The notes beneath the pieces are model-generated. The model did no database searches. It was not told the DNA's origin and saw nothing but the letters and a program-made list of their open reading frames with translations. Shown here piece after piece: positions 1 through 8,384 of a stretch of DNA of 21,189 nt (positions are counted from its first letter, which is position 1; each line of letters opens with the position of its first letter). Where the stretch lies: the NCBI GenBank assembly GCA_032089155.1, contig DAMDEV010000029.1:1-21189 (forward strand), in the 5' to 3' direction. Made by a program: the position numbers and the translations under genes. This DNA comes from Faucicola sp032089155 (GTDB taxonomy: Bacteria > Pseudomonadota > Gammaproteobacteria > Pseudomonadales > Moraxellaceae).

Positions 1-206
1 ATAGTGAAAATAAGTCTTACAGACACGATTACAATGCTTTAAAGCGATTAACACGATATTTGTGATTAATGATAGCTGATAATTTTGCCTATTCATTTTG
101 CTTATCCATTTTGAAAGTGCAGTCAGCTTGAGGGCTTTTGCTTGTTGCGTGTTTTCAATCAAGGTTACCACCGATACTTTGATTAACTTATTTTTCAAGG
201 ACTTAC
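1..206. other. Left-edge intergenic region and helicase 5' leader
   Basis: No open frame or RNA gene is recognisable here. The segment holds the leader of the downstream helicase gene, including a 13-bp-period direct repeat (see separate entry) and a ribosome binding site AAGGA at 197-201, five bases before the ATG at 207. I could not find a -35/-10 pair with good spacing, so the promoter is not called. Confidence 0.5.
82..113. repeat. Three short direct repeats (ATTTTG) at 13-bp period
   Basis: ATTTTG occurs at 82-87, 95-100 and 108-113, separated by the related 7-mers CCTATTC and CTTATCC. The even 13-bp period upstream of the helicase gene may be chance in AT-rich DNA or a slippage product. 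No known operator matches it. Confidence 0.4.
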
Positions 207-2534
207 ATGACTGATTTTAATTCAACCACAGATTTTGCTGATAGCTCAATCGATAATTTTTTTAGCCATAGCCAAAATAACAGCAATGAGCCTACTGACA
301 ATACCCAAATTGATGACACAGAAGCAACTGCGACAACGGATGTTGTAGCGGCTGATACTGTAGCAACAGATGCGCCAACGTCTGACGATGCTAACCCTAG
401 CGAAAATGGTTTTACTGCACTAGGTCTTTCAGGTTCATTACTAAAAAGTATTGTCGCAACGGGTTATACCACACCAACGCCTATCCAAGCGCGCGCGATT
501 CCTGCTGCATTAGCGGGTCGTGATTTGCTATTATCCGCACAAACAGGTAGTGGTAAAACTGCCGCGTTTGTATTACCAATTTTGCATCAATTAAGCGAGC
601 TACAAGCCAAAGAAAAAGCGGCAGAAAAAACCGCAAGTGGCAAACGTGGTCGCCAACAACCAAAAGTCGTACAAGCCTTGATTTTGACACCGACGCGTGA
701 GCTTGCCAACCAAGTACAAGACAGCATCCGTCGTTATGGCTCAGCCATGAAAGATTTGTACAGTGTGCCACTTGTTGGTGGTGCGGCATACAGTGGTCAA
801 ATCCGTGCGCTAAAAAAAGGCGTGCAAATCATCGTGGCGACGCCGGGTCGTTTGCTAGATCATATCAATGCTCAGCGTGTGAATCTCTCTGATTTGACCA
901 TGTTGGTACTTGATGAAGCAGACCGTATGCTAGACATGGGTTTTGCCGATGACATCAATGCGATTTTGGAAGCCACACCCGCGCATCGCCAAACCATCAT
1001 GTCATCTGCGACATGGGATGGTCCAGTGGGTAAAATCGCTGAAAGCTTTACCAAAGATCCAGAGCGTATCAACATCAAAGTTGAAACCGCACACATCGAT
1101 GAAAAAGTGTACTTCTGTGACAACTTTGACCACAAAAATAAATTATTAGAGCACCTGATCTGTGACCCAGAGCGTGGTCAAGCGATTATCTTTACCGCGA
1201 CCAAACGTAGCAGTGAAGAAGTCGCTGAGCGCCTACAACAATGGGAACACAAAGCCTGTTATCTGCATGGTGACTTGCCACAAAGCAAGCGTAATCGTAT
1301 CGTCTCAGATCTACGCAGTGGCAAATTTGACATCGTGGTAGCAACAGACGTGGCAGCACGTGGTCTTGATTTACCCAACATTACCCATGTATTTAACTAT
1401 GATTTACCGCGCCAAGTAGAAGATTATGTCCATCGTATCGGTCGCTCAGGTCGTGCTGGTCGTACTGGTATTGCCATCAACCTATGTAGCCGCGATGACC
1501 GTCGTCAATTTGGCAATATTGCCCGTTACCTAAAACGTGATATCAATGAAGCGCAAGTTGAAGGCTTAGAACCGCGTTTTGTGGAAAAATTTGAAGGTCG
1601 TGGTAAGCCTAATGGTCGCGATGGTCGCGGTCGTGGTCGCAGCGGCAGTGATAGCCGTGGCGGTCGTGATGATCGTGGCAGTCGCTCACAACGTTTTGCT
1701 GGTTCAAGCGACAGACCTTCGAGCGAGCGCCGTTTTGCGGACAAGCCACGTTTTGACAACCAAGAACGCTATGGCAAACCAGCGAGCAACGATAGTTCGG
1801 CACGTTTTGAAAAACGCGAGCGTTTTGACAAAGGTCACCAAGGCAACAGCGATAGTCGTTTTGGGCGTGATGATGCGAGTGCGCCGCGTCGTCATCGTGA
1901 TTCAGATAACCGTCATGGCAACAGTCAGGGCGATTTTCACCGCGCCGCTAAATCATCGGACAAACCAAATTTTGACCGTGATTCACGCCAAGGCAATCGT
2001 GAGCCTCGCCAAGGTGAGTATGCAGATCGTCGCCGCGATGATAACCGTAGCTTTAACAAAGATGGCTTTAAAGGCTATCAAGGTGATAAACCACGTTACA
2101 ACACTGACCATAACAGCAGTGAGCGTCATGGCGAGCGTCCTAACCGCTTTGAAAAAAATGACCGTTTTGGTGACAAACCTTTTGCCAAAAAAACCGAACG
2201 CTCTAGCGAGTTTCGTGGCGATGACCGCGCTCGCAAGCCACGTCCAATCGTAGAAGAAACCTTTGGTCAACCGCTTAAAAAACGTAGCGACAGACCGTAT
2301 CCGGCAAAAGAGGGTCAACGTGCGGGCGATTCACGCTCAAACGGGTTTAAATCTGAGGGTTTCAGAAAATCAGATAAACCGTTTGCAGGTAAATCGTCAA
2401 GATCGGAAGGATTTAAGTCATCGTCTGACCGTTATGCCTCATCAAGCAAGCCATCAGCTAAACCTGCGGGCAAACAAGATGGTTGGGATGCGCCAAAACG
2501 TAGCCGTCGCAATAGCACAGGCAAACCGCTATAA
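207..2534 (+). CDS. DEAD-box ATP-dependent RNA helicase with long Arg/Gly-rich tail (RhlE-like)
   Basis: A cytoplasmic RNA-unwinding ATPase of the DEAD-box family, probably acting in ribosome assembly, RNA decay or cold adaptation. All core motifs are visible: Q motif (F69 to Q94), AQTGSGKT at 111-118, PTRELA at 162-167, TPGR at 212-215, DEAD at 236-239, SAT at 267-269, ATDVAARGLD at 379-388 and HRIGRSGRAGR at 409-419. The core is flanked by an acidic, Asp/Thr-rich N-terminal extension of about 65 residues and a basic, disordered tail of about 315 residues (461-775) rich in Arg, Gly, Ser, Asp and Phe. The tail is much longer than in typical RhlE proteins and probably binds RNA nonspecifically. 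The start at 207 follows AAGGA. The gene is monocistronic and ends at a strong terminator. RhlE, DeaD and SrmB subfamilies cannot be separated with certainty by eye. Confidence 0.95.
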   Translation: MTDFNSTTDFADSSIDNFFSHSQNNSNEPTDNTQIDDTEATATTDVVAADTVATDAPTSDDANPSENGFTALGLSGSLLKSIVATGYTTPTPIQARAIPAALAGRDLLLSAQTGSGKTAAFVLPILHQLSELQAKEKAAEKTASGKRGRQQPKVVQALILTPTRELANQVQDSIRRYGSAMKDLYSVPLVGGAAYSGQIRALKKGVQIIVATPGRLLDHINAQRVNLSDLTMLVLDEADRMLDMGFADDINAILEATPAHRQTIMSSATWDGPVGKIAESFTKDPERINIKVETAHIDEKVYFCDNFDHKNKLLEHLICDPERGQAIIFTATKRSSEEVAERLQQWEHKACYLHGDLPQSKRNRIVSDLRSGKFDIVVATDVAARGLDLPNITHVFNYDLPRQVEDYVHRIGRSGRAGRTGIAINLCSRDDRRQFGNIARYLKRDINEAQVEGLEPRFVEKFEGRGKPNGRDGRGRGRSGSDSRGGRDDRGSRSQRFAGSSDRPSSERRFADKPRFDNQERYGKPASNDSSARFEKRERFDKGHQGNSDSRFGRDDASAPRRHRDSDNRHGNSQGDFHRAAKSSDKPNFDRDSRQGNREPRQGEYADRRRDDNRSFNKDGFKGYQGDKPRYNTDHNSSERHGERPNRFEKNDRFGDKPFAKKTERSSEFRGDDRARKPRPIVEETFGQPLKKRSDRPYPAKEGQRAGDSRSNGFKSEGFRKSDKPFAGKSSRSEGFKSSSDRYASSSKPSAKPAGKQDGWDAPKRSRRNSTGKPL

Positions 2535-2546
2535 GCTATGATCAGT

Positions 2547-2576
2547 AAAAAAAGCACCTAATTGGGTGCTTTTTTT
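2547..2576. terminator. Bidirectional intrinsic terminator, helicase/hemerythrin
   Basis: A perfect 12-bp stem pairs 2547-2558 with 2565-2576 (core AAGCACC/GGGTGCTT, loop of 6 nt). An A run on the left and a T run on the right make it functional in both directions. It separates two convergent genes. Confidence 0.9.
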
Positions 2577-2602
2577 ATGAGTGTTTTTCATGAAACTTAA
2601 AA

Positions 2603-3046
2603 CTATTTAACATCATCGCCTGATTGGGTATAAATAGCGTCAAGCTGCCCAGAGGTAAGTAACTCTTGAGCCAATGGAAAAACTTCACGCTCTTCAAAGC
2701 GAATATGCTCGTATAAGGCATCGCCCAAATCGCGTAAATCTTCAATAGTCGGGTTGGCTTTATCGGCTAATCGTTTTAATTCTTCGTGTTGAGCCGTCAG
2801 TTGCTCACTTAACTCTATCACTTGTGGATTATCTTTGTGGTAAGTCATTAAAGGTTTCACCAAATACTCTTCTTCCACCCCAAAATGCGCAGTAAATTCA
2901 TCACGGATAAAAGCGGTTATTTTTTGCCATTGGTCTTGGATGTCTGCTTCAGAAGATGACATAGGAAATTGACCGGCTTTTAAGCCAAGATTGAGTCCCA
3001 AGTGATGTTGTCGTGATAGGGGGCGAAGTTGTTCAGCACGTTGCAT
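2603..3046 (-). CDS. Hemerythrin HHE domain protein
   Basis: A 147-residue helical protein of the hemerythrin/HHE cation-binding family, which holds a non-haem di-iron site and is used for O2 or NO sensing, iron handling or repair. The sequence shows candidate ligands in the expected order: H14/H15, H54 with E58 (HFGVEEE), H87 (QHEEL), and H114 with E118 (HIRFEERE). The size fits a single-domain protein. The start at 3046 is preceded by AAGGA with a six-base spacer. The gene lies 23 bp downstream of the alpha/beta hydrolase gene on the same strand, with its ribosome binding site inside that gap, so the two are probably co-transcribed. The physiological ligand cannot be told from sequence. Confidence 0.88.
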   Translation of the reverse strand: MQRAEQLRPLSRQHHLGLNLGLKAGQFPMSSSEADIQDQWQKITAFIRDEFTAHFGVEEEYLVKPLMTYHKDNPQVIELSEQLTAQHEELKRLADKANPTIEDLRDLGDALYEHIRFEEREVFPLAQELLTSGQLDAIYTQSGDDVK

Positions 3047-3069
3047 ATTTATTCCTTAGAAGTTAAAAG

Positions 3070-4089
3070 TTAAGCTTGGCAGAATTCACCAATTTTTTGG
3101 TATAAAGCTTTACATTGCTCAGGGCACAAATTTTCCATGTTTAAGAACGCGTGCGGCATATCCGCAAAATGGACGAGTTGGGATGGCGCCCCTGCGGTTT
3201 GTAATACCTCATGATAGCCGATATCTTCATCACGCAGCGGACAATAACCAGCCGTTAGGTGCAGTGTCTTTGGGGCTTGATACGGCGAATGATGCAGTAG
3301 GGTGGCCATATCGGTCCAAAACGGTGAGCTGAGCTCACGGTCATCATATGCTGAAAAATAATTGTCAAAATACCAGCGGATTTTGCTAGATTCTAGTAAA
3401 TAACCCGTGCCATTTTCCTCAATCGAGGGCTGTGACAGGGTGTAGTCTAGACTGGCATAAATCAAAATTTGATGGGTGATAGCTAACTCTGTGCTCACAC
3501 GGTTGGCAAGCCAATCTTGCACCAAGCTAGCAGTAATCGCCCCGCCAGCGCTATCACCTGCTATGATAAGCTTGCCGTTACAGGCATAGCCAACTTGCTG
3601 TAGGGTCGCCGTTAAATGCGTTAAAATCGCGTGGGCATCATCAATCGCCGCAGGGTAACGATTTTCTGGTGCAAGGCGATATTCGGGCGCTACCACCACA
3701 CAGCCTGTCGCTTCGGCCAGTTTTTTATAGAGTTTATCATACACAGTGACGCTACCTGCCATGCCACCACCGCCATGAAAATACACCATTACCGGCACGT
3801 CAGCCGTTGCTTGTTCATTTGGCAGCGGACAGTTGCTCGGTACAAATAGCCTAAGTGGTACGTTATAACCCCGAAAATTGCTTGGCGTCACCAGCACCGT
3901 ATCGATGATTTTTGCCATGTTGGGTGCGTCAGTGACAAATGCGGTTGTTAAATTGGCTAACGCTTCACGTGCGTTGATGGCATTGGGCTTAACCCCTTGC
4001 GCTAACAGATACGGAACAATCACTTGATGCAGCTGTGTCAAATACGCTTGCATGGCAGCGGGCATTGGCTGTTTTAAATTCTCTGGCAT
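3070..4089 (-). CDS. Alpha/beta hydrolase of the hormone-sensitive-lipase type (esterase)
   Basis: A predicted cytoplasmic carboxylesterase, 339 residues, of bacterial lipase family IV (HSL). The oxyanion-hole motif HGGG lies at 105-108, the nucleophile elbow GDSAGG at 178-183 (Ser180), and the catalytic His is probably H313 in MPHAF. The acid motif, normally DPLRDE in this family, reads CPLRDE at 283-288, so the usual catalytic Asp position holds Cys283; Asp287 or another residue may serve instead. There is no signal peptide. The start at 4089 follows AGGA. It is the first gene of a probable two-gene unit with the hemerythrin gene and diverges from the MFS gene. The substrate is unknown; short-chain acyl esters are typical for the family. 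Confidence 0.88.
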   Translation of the reverse strand: MPENLKQPMPAAMQAYLTQLHQVIVPYLLAQGVKPNAINAREALANLTTAFVTDAPNMAKIIDTVLVTPSNFRGYNVPLRLFVPSNCPLPNEQATADVPVMVYFHGGGGMAGSVTVYDKLYKKLAEATGCVVVAPEYRLAPENRYPAAIDDAHAILTHLTATLQQVGYACNGKLIIAGDSAGGAITASLVQDWLANRVSTELAITHQILIYASLDYTLSQPSIEENGTGYLLESSKIRWYFDNYFSAYDDRELSSPFWTDMATLLHHSPYQAPKTLHLTAGYCPLRDEDIGYHEVLQTAGAPSQLVHFADMPHAFLNMENLCPEQCKALYQKIGEFCQA

Positions 4090-4389
4090 AATTCAATCCT
4101 ATTGATTTTAAGGTTAACTTCCACAATGTGCTAAATATTACTGCAATTTTGTCATGGCTGGATAGTCATGTTTTGAAAAATACTGATGTTTTGACAAACA
4201 GCCATGCGTTAAAAATATTACACTCTAGGGCGCCGAATTTGGCATTGAAGGGCTTTCAAATACCTTTAATTTGCGTGATTGGGTTGAAAATTACAGCTTA
4301 AGGTTAAACTTCTTTTAACAATAAATACCGCGCTTTAGTGCTAGTATAGGCATTTCTTTGACGGGCACTACTTTGTAAAAAGGTCACCT
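4090..4389. other. Divergent intergenic region, hydrolase/MFS transporter
   Basis: A 300-bp gap between divergent genes that must hold both promoters. I see no RNA gene or ORF. An inverted repeat CATGGCTG (4153-4160) / CAGCCATG (4199-4206), arms 8 bp and 38 bp apart, is the only notable symmetry. The MFS gene has AAGGT shortly before its ATG at 4390. No confident -35/-10 pair was found on either strand. Confidence 0.45.
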
Positions 4390-5718
4390 ATGACTTCTCA
4401 ACCACAACATGCCACTGGGCATTTGGATTCTTCCAATCATTTCACTGATACTCACACGCTAATATCCAGTAACCTAACTAGCCGTAATCCATCCCATAGC
4501 CAACCGCAAAATCAACCGCCTTCTCAACAAAAGAATACCAAACCACCGACAACGCCACCCTCATTGATAGTCAAAATCATGATTGGCATGATTGGCGCGT
4601 TTGCATTTTTGCAGGTTTATTCGATTCAAGCGATTTTGCCGATTATGATGCAAGCGTTCTCAGCGACCGAAACGCAAGTGGGCATGACAGTTGGGGCGAC
4701 GGTGATTGCCATTGCCATCATGTCACCGTTTATGGGGATGTTGTCCGATGCCGTGGGTCGTAAAAATATCATTGTGGCATCCATTGCCTTTATGGCAATA
4801 CCCACGATGATGATTGGGCTGTCTGACTCACTCTCCAGTATCATTATTTGGCGATTTATGCAAGGGTTGGCGGTACCTGGCATTACAGTAGTGACGATTG
4901 CCTATGTCGGGGAAGAGTACGCGGGCAAAGAGATGGCAAAAATGATGTCCTACTATGTCTCAGGTACGGTATTTGGGGGGTTTTTAGGGCGCTTTATCTT
5001 GGGGCATTTAGAAGAGCTTATCGGCTGGGAAAAAGGCTTTGTGTTCATGGGCGTGCTGACGCTGCTAGGCGCTGGCTTGGTGGCTTGGTTATTACCGCGC
5101 TCACGTCATTTTCATGCCAATCCAAACTTTGCATCGGCGCTGCACATGCTGAGTAAACATGTGCGCAACCGTTATGTAGTGACCGCAGGACTGCTTGGCG
5201 CGTGCGTGTTGTTTTCATTAGTGGGCTGTTTTACCTATGTTAATTTGCACTTGGCAGACGCACCCTACAATCTATCGAGTGCTGGGCTTGCTAACATTTT
5301 TGCGGTGTATTTGATTGGGGTCGTGGTCACACCGATTGCAAGTAGTTTGATTGCCAAATACGGCGCTGCGCGTATGGTGCGCGTGGCCGTGATGATTTCA
5401 ATGATGGGCGTGCTGATGACACTGGCTGCGCCTATCTCTTTGGTGATTGTGGCGCTTGCGGTGATGTCAACTGGGGTATTTATTACCCAATCGGCGACCA
5501 TTACTTATATCGCGGTGAATGTCAAAGAAGGGCGGTCGCTGGCGTCAGGTCTATATTATATGGCGTATTATATCGGTGGTAGTATCGGTGCGTGGGCGTG
5601 TGGTCTGGCATATACACAAGGCAAATGGTTATATACCGTCTATACGCTGCTGGCTGTACAAGTCATCGCCTTACTAATTGCGTTTTTTGGGTTAATTAAA
5701 ATCCCAATCAAAAGATAA
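4390..5718 (+). CDS. MFS transporter, YnfM-like, inner membrane
   Basis: A 442-residue major facilitator superfamily permease with about 12 hydrophobic segments between residues 62 and 438. The family signature after the second helix is clear: GMLSDAVGRK at about 116-125. The stretch AYVGEE followed by YYVSGTVFGGFLGR in the first half resembles the YnfM branch, proton-driven exporters of poorly known substrate. The first 60 residues are hydrophilic, rich in Gln, Ser, Thr, Asn and Pro, an unusual cytoplasmic extension. The start at 4390 has AAGGT upstream, and no closer start with a better ribosome binding site was seen. The gene is monocistronic and ends at a hairpin terminator shared with the convergent symporter gene. 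Drug, sugar or metabolite efflux are all possible. Confidence 0.9.
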   Translation: MTSQPQHATGHLDSSNHFTDTHTLISSNLTSRNPSHSQPQNQPPSQQKNTKPPTTPPSLIVKIMIGMIGAFAFLQVYSIQAILPIMMQAFSATETQVGMTVGATVIAIAIMSPFMGMLSDAVGRKNIIVASIAFMAIPTMMIGLSDSLSSIIIWRFMQGLAVPGITVVTIAYVGEEYAGKEMAKMMSYYVSGTVFGGFLGRFILGHLEELIGWEKGFVFMGVLTLLGAGLVAWLLPRSRHFHANPNFASALHMLSKHVRNRYVVTAGLLGACVLFSLVGCFTYVNLHLADAPYNLSSAGLANIFAVYLIGVVVTPIASSLIAKYGAARMVRVAVMISMMGVLMTLAAPISLVIVALAVMSTGVFITQSATITYIAVNVKEGRSLASGLYYMAYYIGGSIGAWACGLAYTQGKWLYTVYTLLAVQVIALLIAFFGLIKIPIKR

Positions 5719-5730
5719 TCATTCATCACA

Positions 5731-5764
5731 AAAATAAACCCCAGTCAATGGGGCTTATTTTTTT
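5731..5764. terminator. Bidirectional intrinsic terminator, MFS/AGCS
   Basis: The stem pairs 5731-5742 with 5750-5761 around CCCC/GGGG, with one A-C mismatch (5738/5754) and a 7-nt loop. A and T runs flank it on either side, so it can terminate both convergent transcripts. Confidence 0.85.
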
Positions 5765-5807
5765 AACGGTTATTAATTGCAAGCATTGAAGCATTCACAT
5801 ATTAAAA

Positions 5808-7301
5808 TTAGGGTACAAAGCGATCATGGTCGGGATGTTCACCGAATTTTTTACGGTATTTGGCTGCAATTTCATCCCAAATTGGCGCATTGTGTACGCC
5901 ATTGGCGCGTGCATCATAGATCGGATCTTTGCCTTGTTTGACCTGTGCTTCATAATCGCGCAGTGCGGCAAACGCAGGTTTTTGCAAGAATAAGATGCCA
6001 ATGATGTTGAGCCATGCCATCAAACCAACGCCCAAGTCACCCAGTGCCCATGCCAAGTCGGCGGTTTTTAAGCAGCTATAGATTACCACAAATAAAATCA
6101 CTACTTTGAGTACAGGGATTGCCCAATTTAGCTTTACGGTACGAGTGAGATAACGGATATTGGTTTCTGCAATATAGTAGTAAGCCATGATGGTAGTGAA
6201 GGCAAAGAAGAATAGCGCAACCGCCACAAACACTGCGCCAAAACCTGGCATGATGTTTTCCATCGCAGTTTGCACGTAACCTGGACCTGCGGCAACGCCT
6301 CTAACACCTTGATACAAGAAGGCTTCTTTGCTGGCGGGGTCTTGTACGTTGTACATACCAGTAATGATTAGCATGAAACCTGTCGCCGAACAAACAAATA
6401 GCGTATCAACATACACTGAAAACGCTTGTACTAAGCCTTGTTTGGCTGGGTGTGACACCTCAGCGGCTGCCGATGGGTGAGGACCTGTACCTTGACCTGC
6501 TTCATTTGAGTAAACGCCACGTTTCACACCCCATTGGATGGCAAGACCCAACACAGCACCAAACGTAGAATCCATACCAAACGCAGAGCGGAAAATTAAC
6601 GCTAGCACATCAGGTAATTGACCGATATGCATGATGATAATAACAATCGCCACGATGATATAGGCAAGTGCCATAAAAGGTACAATCAACTCAGCAGAGG
6701 AGGCAATACGCTTGACACCACCAAAGATGATAAAGCCAAGTAATGCCGCAATTACCGCGGCTGAAATACTAGGTGCGATACCCAGTGAATTGTTCATCGC
6801 TTCAGCAATCGAATTGGCCTGTACACCGGGTAACAATAAACCACAAGCGGCGATTGCCGATATCGCAAATAACACGGCGTACCATTTTTGCCCTAGTGCT
6901 TTTTCAAAATAATAGGCGGGACCACCGATAAAAAAGCCTTTATCATCACGTTCTTTATAAATCTGCGCAAGCGTTGACTCAACAAATGCGGTACTGGCAC
7001 CCAAGAACGCTACCATCCACATCCAAAACAATGCACCAGGACCACCAAACGTAATCGCTGTTGCGACACCGGCAATATTACCTGTACCCACACGACCTGC
7101 TAGTGACATAGCGAGTGCTTGGAATGAAGAAACACCTTGTTCGCTGCTTTTGCCATCCATCAGCAATCGAATCATGCGACCAAAATGGCGCACTTGTAAA
7201 AAACGACCACGAATTGAAAAATATAAACCAACCAATAAACATAGATAGATTAATGCGGGACTCCATACCCAATCATTAATCGCATTGACAAAATCTTGCA
7301 T
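5808..7301 (-). CDS. Sodium:alanine/glycine symporter, AGCS family
   Basis: A polytopic inner-membrane amino acid carrier of about 497 residues, the usual length for AGCS proteins, which take up alanine or glycine with Na+ (or H+). Conserved pieces visible are AGRVGTGNIAGV at about 68-79, GGPGALFWMW shortly after, and NEAGQGTGPHPSAAAEV in the middle, corresponding to the family's conserved NEAG.GS/TAP..AA region. A longer frame begins with GTG at 7316, but the ATG at 7301 has GGAG eight bases upstream and gives a normal N-terminus (MQDFVNAINDWVW), so I chose it. The gene follows the VIT1/CCC1 gene on the same strand after about 215 bp and probably has its own promoter. The substrate is inferred from the family. 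Confidence 0.93.
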   Translation of the reverse strand: MQDFVNAINDWVWSPALIYLCLLVGLYFSIRGRFLQVRHFGRMIRLLMDGKSSEQGVSSFQALAMSLAGRVGTGNIAGVATAITFGGPGALFWMWMVAFLGASTAFVESTLAQIYKERDDKGFFIGGPAYYFEKALGQKWYAVLFAISAIAACGLLLPGVQANSIAEAMNNSLGIAPSISAAVIAALLGFIIFGGVKRIASSAELIVPFMALAYIIVAIVIIIMHIGQLPDVLALIFRSAFGMDSTFGAVLGLAIQWGVKRGVYSNEAGQGTGPHPSAAAEVSHPAKQGLVQAFSVYVDTLFVCSATGFMLIITGMYNVQDPASKEAFLYQGVRGVAAGPGYVQTAMENIMPGFGAVFVAVALFFFAFTTIMAYYYIAETNIRYLTRTVKLNWAIPVLKVVILFVVIYSCLKTADLAWALGDLGVGLMAWLNIIGILFLQKPAFAALRDYEAQVKQGKDPIYDARANGVHNAPIWDEIAAKYRKKFGEHPDHDRFVP

Positions 7302-7330
7302 TACCTTATCTCCCACTACCGTAGAAAGCT

Positions 7331-7410
7331 AAAATCCCATAGGATTTTTGACTATTTGCCAACTGTTTAGTCTATAGAAACGATAATCTATCACCCAATA
7401 AACGTTTCTA
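7331..7410. repeat. Two inverted repeats in the AGCS leader region
   Basis: AAAATCC (7331-7337) pairs with GGATTTT (7342-7348) around a 4-nt loop. TAGAAACG (7375-7382) pairs with CGTTTCTA (7403-7410) around 20 nt. Both lie 30-110 bp upstream of the symporter start. They could be a leader hairpin and an operator, but neither matches a motif I know, and no glycine riboswitch core was seen. Confidence 0.4.
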
Positions 7411-7516
7411 CAAACTTGCTGAATTATTACAGTTTCCTTATCTTATAAGAAAAAATTGGTTTTGCAAATGGTAATGATAAAAATTAGCGATAAATAATGC
7501 GATAAAAAGTGATTGA

Positions 7517-8215
7517 CTAACCTGTTTTTACCCCAAACATTTCACCGATAAAGTGGGTGGTAACCAACGCGACAATGCCCCAAATGACCATCCGTACAAT
7601 GGCAGGAAAAATTTTGGCACCCCCCAAATACGCCGATAACCAGCCCAAAAATGCTAATCCTATCAAGGTCACTGTGCCCAAACCGCCGACCAAATATTGC
7701 TTTGGTAACAGCCAAATACACAGCACCGGTAGTAGCGCCCCTGTGATGAAGGATAAAGCCGATGCCACGGCTGCCTGTAGGGGATTGGCGGAGGCGGTAT
7801 CGGTAAGTCCAATTTCATCGCGTGCGTGCGCTTCTAGGGCATTGTGAGCGGTGAGTGCTACCGCAACATCATGTGCCATAACAGGCGTTAAGCCACGCTG
7901 AACATAAATATGCGCCAGTTCTTTTAGCTCGCGGTCTGAATTGTGCTCAAGTTCATAGGCTTCTTTTGCCAAGTCGGCTTTTTCGGTGTCGGCTTGCGAA
8001 GATACGGAGACATATTCGCCCGCTGCCATACTAATTGCGCCAGCAATCAGCGATGCCACCCCTGTCAACAGCAAGGTGTGACTGTCCACTCGCGCTGCCG
8101 CAACCCCCATCAATAGACTGGCAGTGGAAATCAAACCATCGTTGGCGCCGAGCACGGTTGCGCGTAGCCAGTTGTTGCGATTACTAAAATGCGGTTCATG
8201 ATGTGCTGAATACAT
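7517..8215 (-). CDS. VIT1/CCC1-family Fe2+/Mn2+ transporter
   Basis: A membrane protein of 232 residues in the VIT1/CCC1 (DUF125) family, which moves Fe2+ or Mn2+ out of the cytoplasm. The N-terminal hallmark is LRATVLGANDGLISTASLLMG, followed by AGAISMAAGEYVSVSSQAD carrying the conserved Gly-Glu-Tyr. A hydrophilic middle section rich in Glu, His and Asp (about residues 75-140) corresponds to the cytoplasmic metal-binding region, and three more hydrophobic helices follow. A longer frame starts at 8281, but the ATG at 8215 is preceded by GAGGG about eight bases upstream and begins with the family-like MYSAHHEPHFSNRNNWLR, so the shorter form is preferred. No Fur box was recognised upstream. Confidence 0.9.
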   Translation of the reverse strand: MYSAHHEPHFSNRNNWLRATVLGANDGLISTASLLMGVAAARVDSHTLLLTGVASLIAGAISMAAGEYVSVSSQADTEKADLAKEAYELEHNSDRELKELAHIYVQRGLTPVMAHDVAVALTAHNALEAHARDEIGLTDTASANPLQAAVASALSFITGALLPVLCIWLLPKQYLVGGLGTVTLIGLAFLGWLSAYLGGAKIFPAIVRMVIWGIVALVTTHFIGEMFGVKTG

Positions 8216-8307
8216 GGTATTGCCCTCAAAAACAAAAAATTGACATAAATTAAAAGATAGATTAAAAGGTAAAAATAACAAAATTAGCTTAATAAATTCT
8301 TATAATG

Positions 8308-8352
8308 GGCTAAAAACTATCTAGCCTTAATAAGACTAGATAGTTTTTAGCC
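8308..8352. repeat. Perfect 17-bp inverted repeat, possible terminator
   Basis: GGCTAAAAACTATCTAG (8308-8324) is matched exactly by its complement at 8336-8352 around an 11-nt loop. It sits 33 bp beyond the stop of the DUF3482 GTPase gene and about 90 bp before the VIT1/CCC1 start, both on the minus strand. A T7 tract follows the stem on the plus strand (8356-8362), not on the minus strand where a terminator would be expected. It may still end the operon transcript or form a leader structure for the transporter gene. Confidence 0.7.
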
Positions 8353-8384
8353 AAGTTTTTTTATCATGCTTGTAGGTTGATAAG

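Noticed and set aside
1579..2253. 224-residue plus-strand frame inside the helicase tail
   Set aside because: It is a shifted reading of the Arg/Gly-rich tail, giving an implausible Val/Ala/Met-rich protein, and the helicase frame has clear domain support.
7302..7316. GTG start five codons upstream of the symporter ATG
   Set aside because: The ATG at 7301 has a well-spaced GGAG, which itself lies within the extra codons.
8216..8281. Upstream start of the VIT1/CCC1 gene giving 22 extra residues
   Set aside because: The extra residues are Phe/Leu/Asn-rich and AT-driven; the ATG at 8215 has a good ribosome binding site and a family-like N-terminus.
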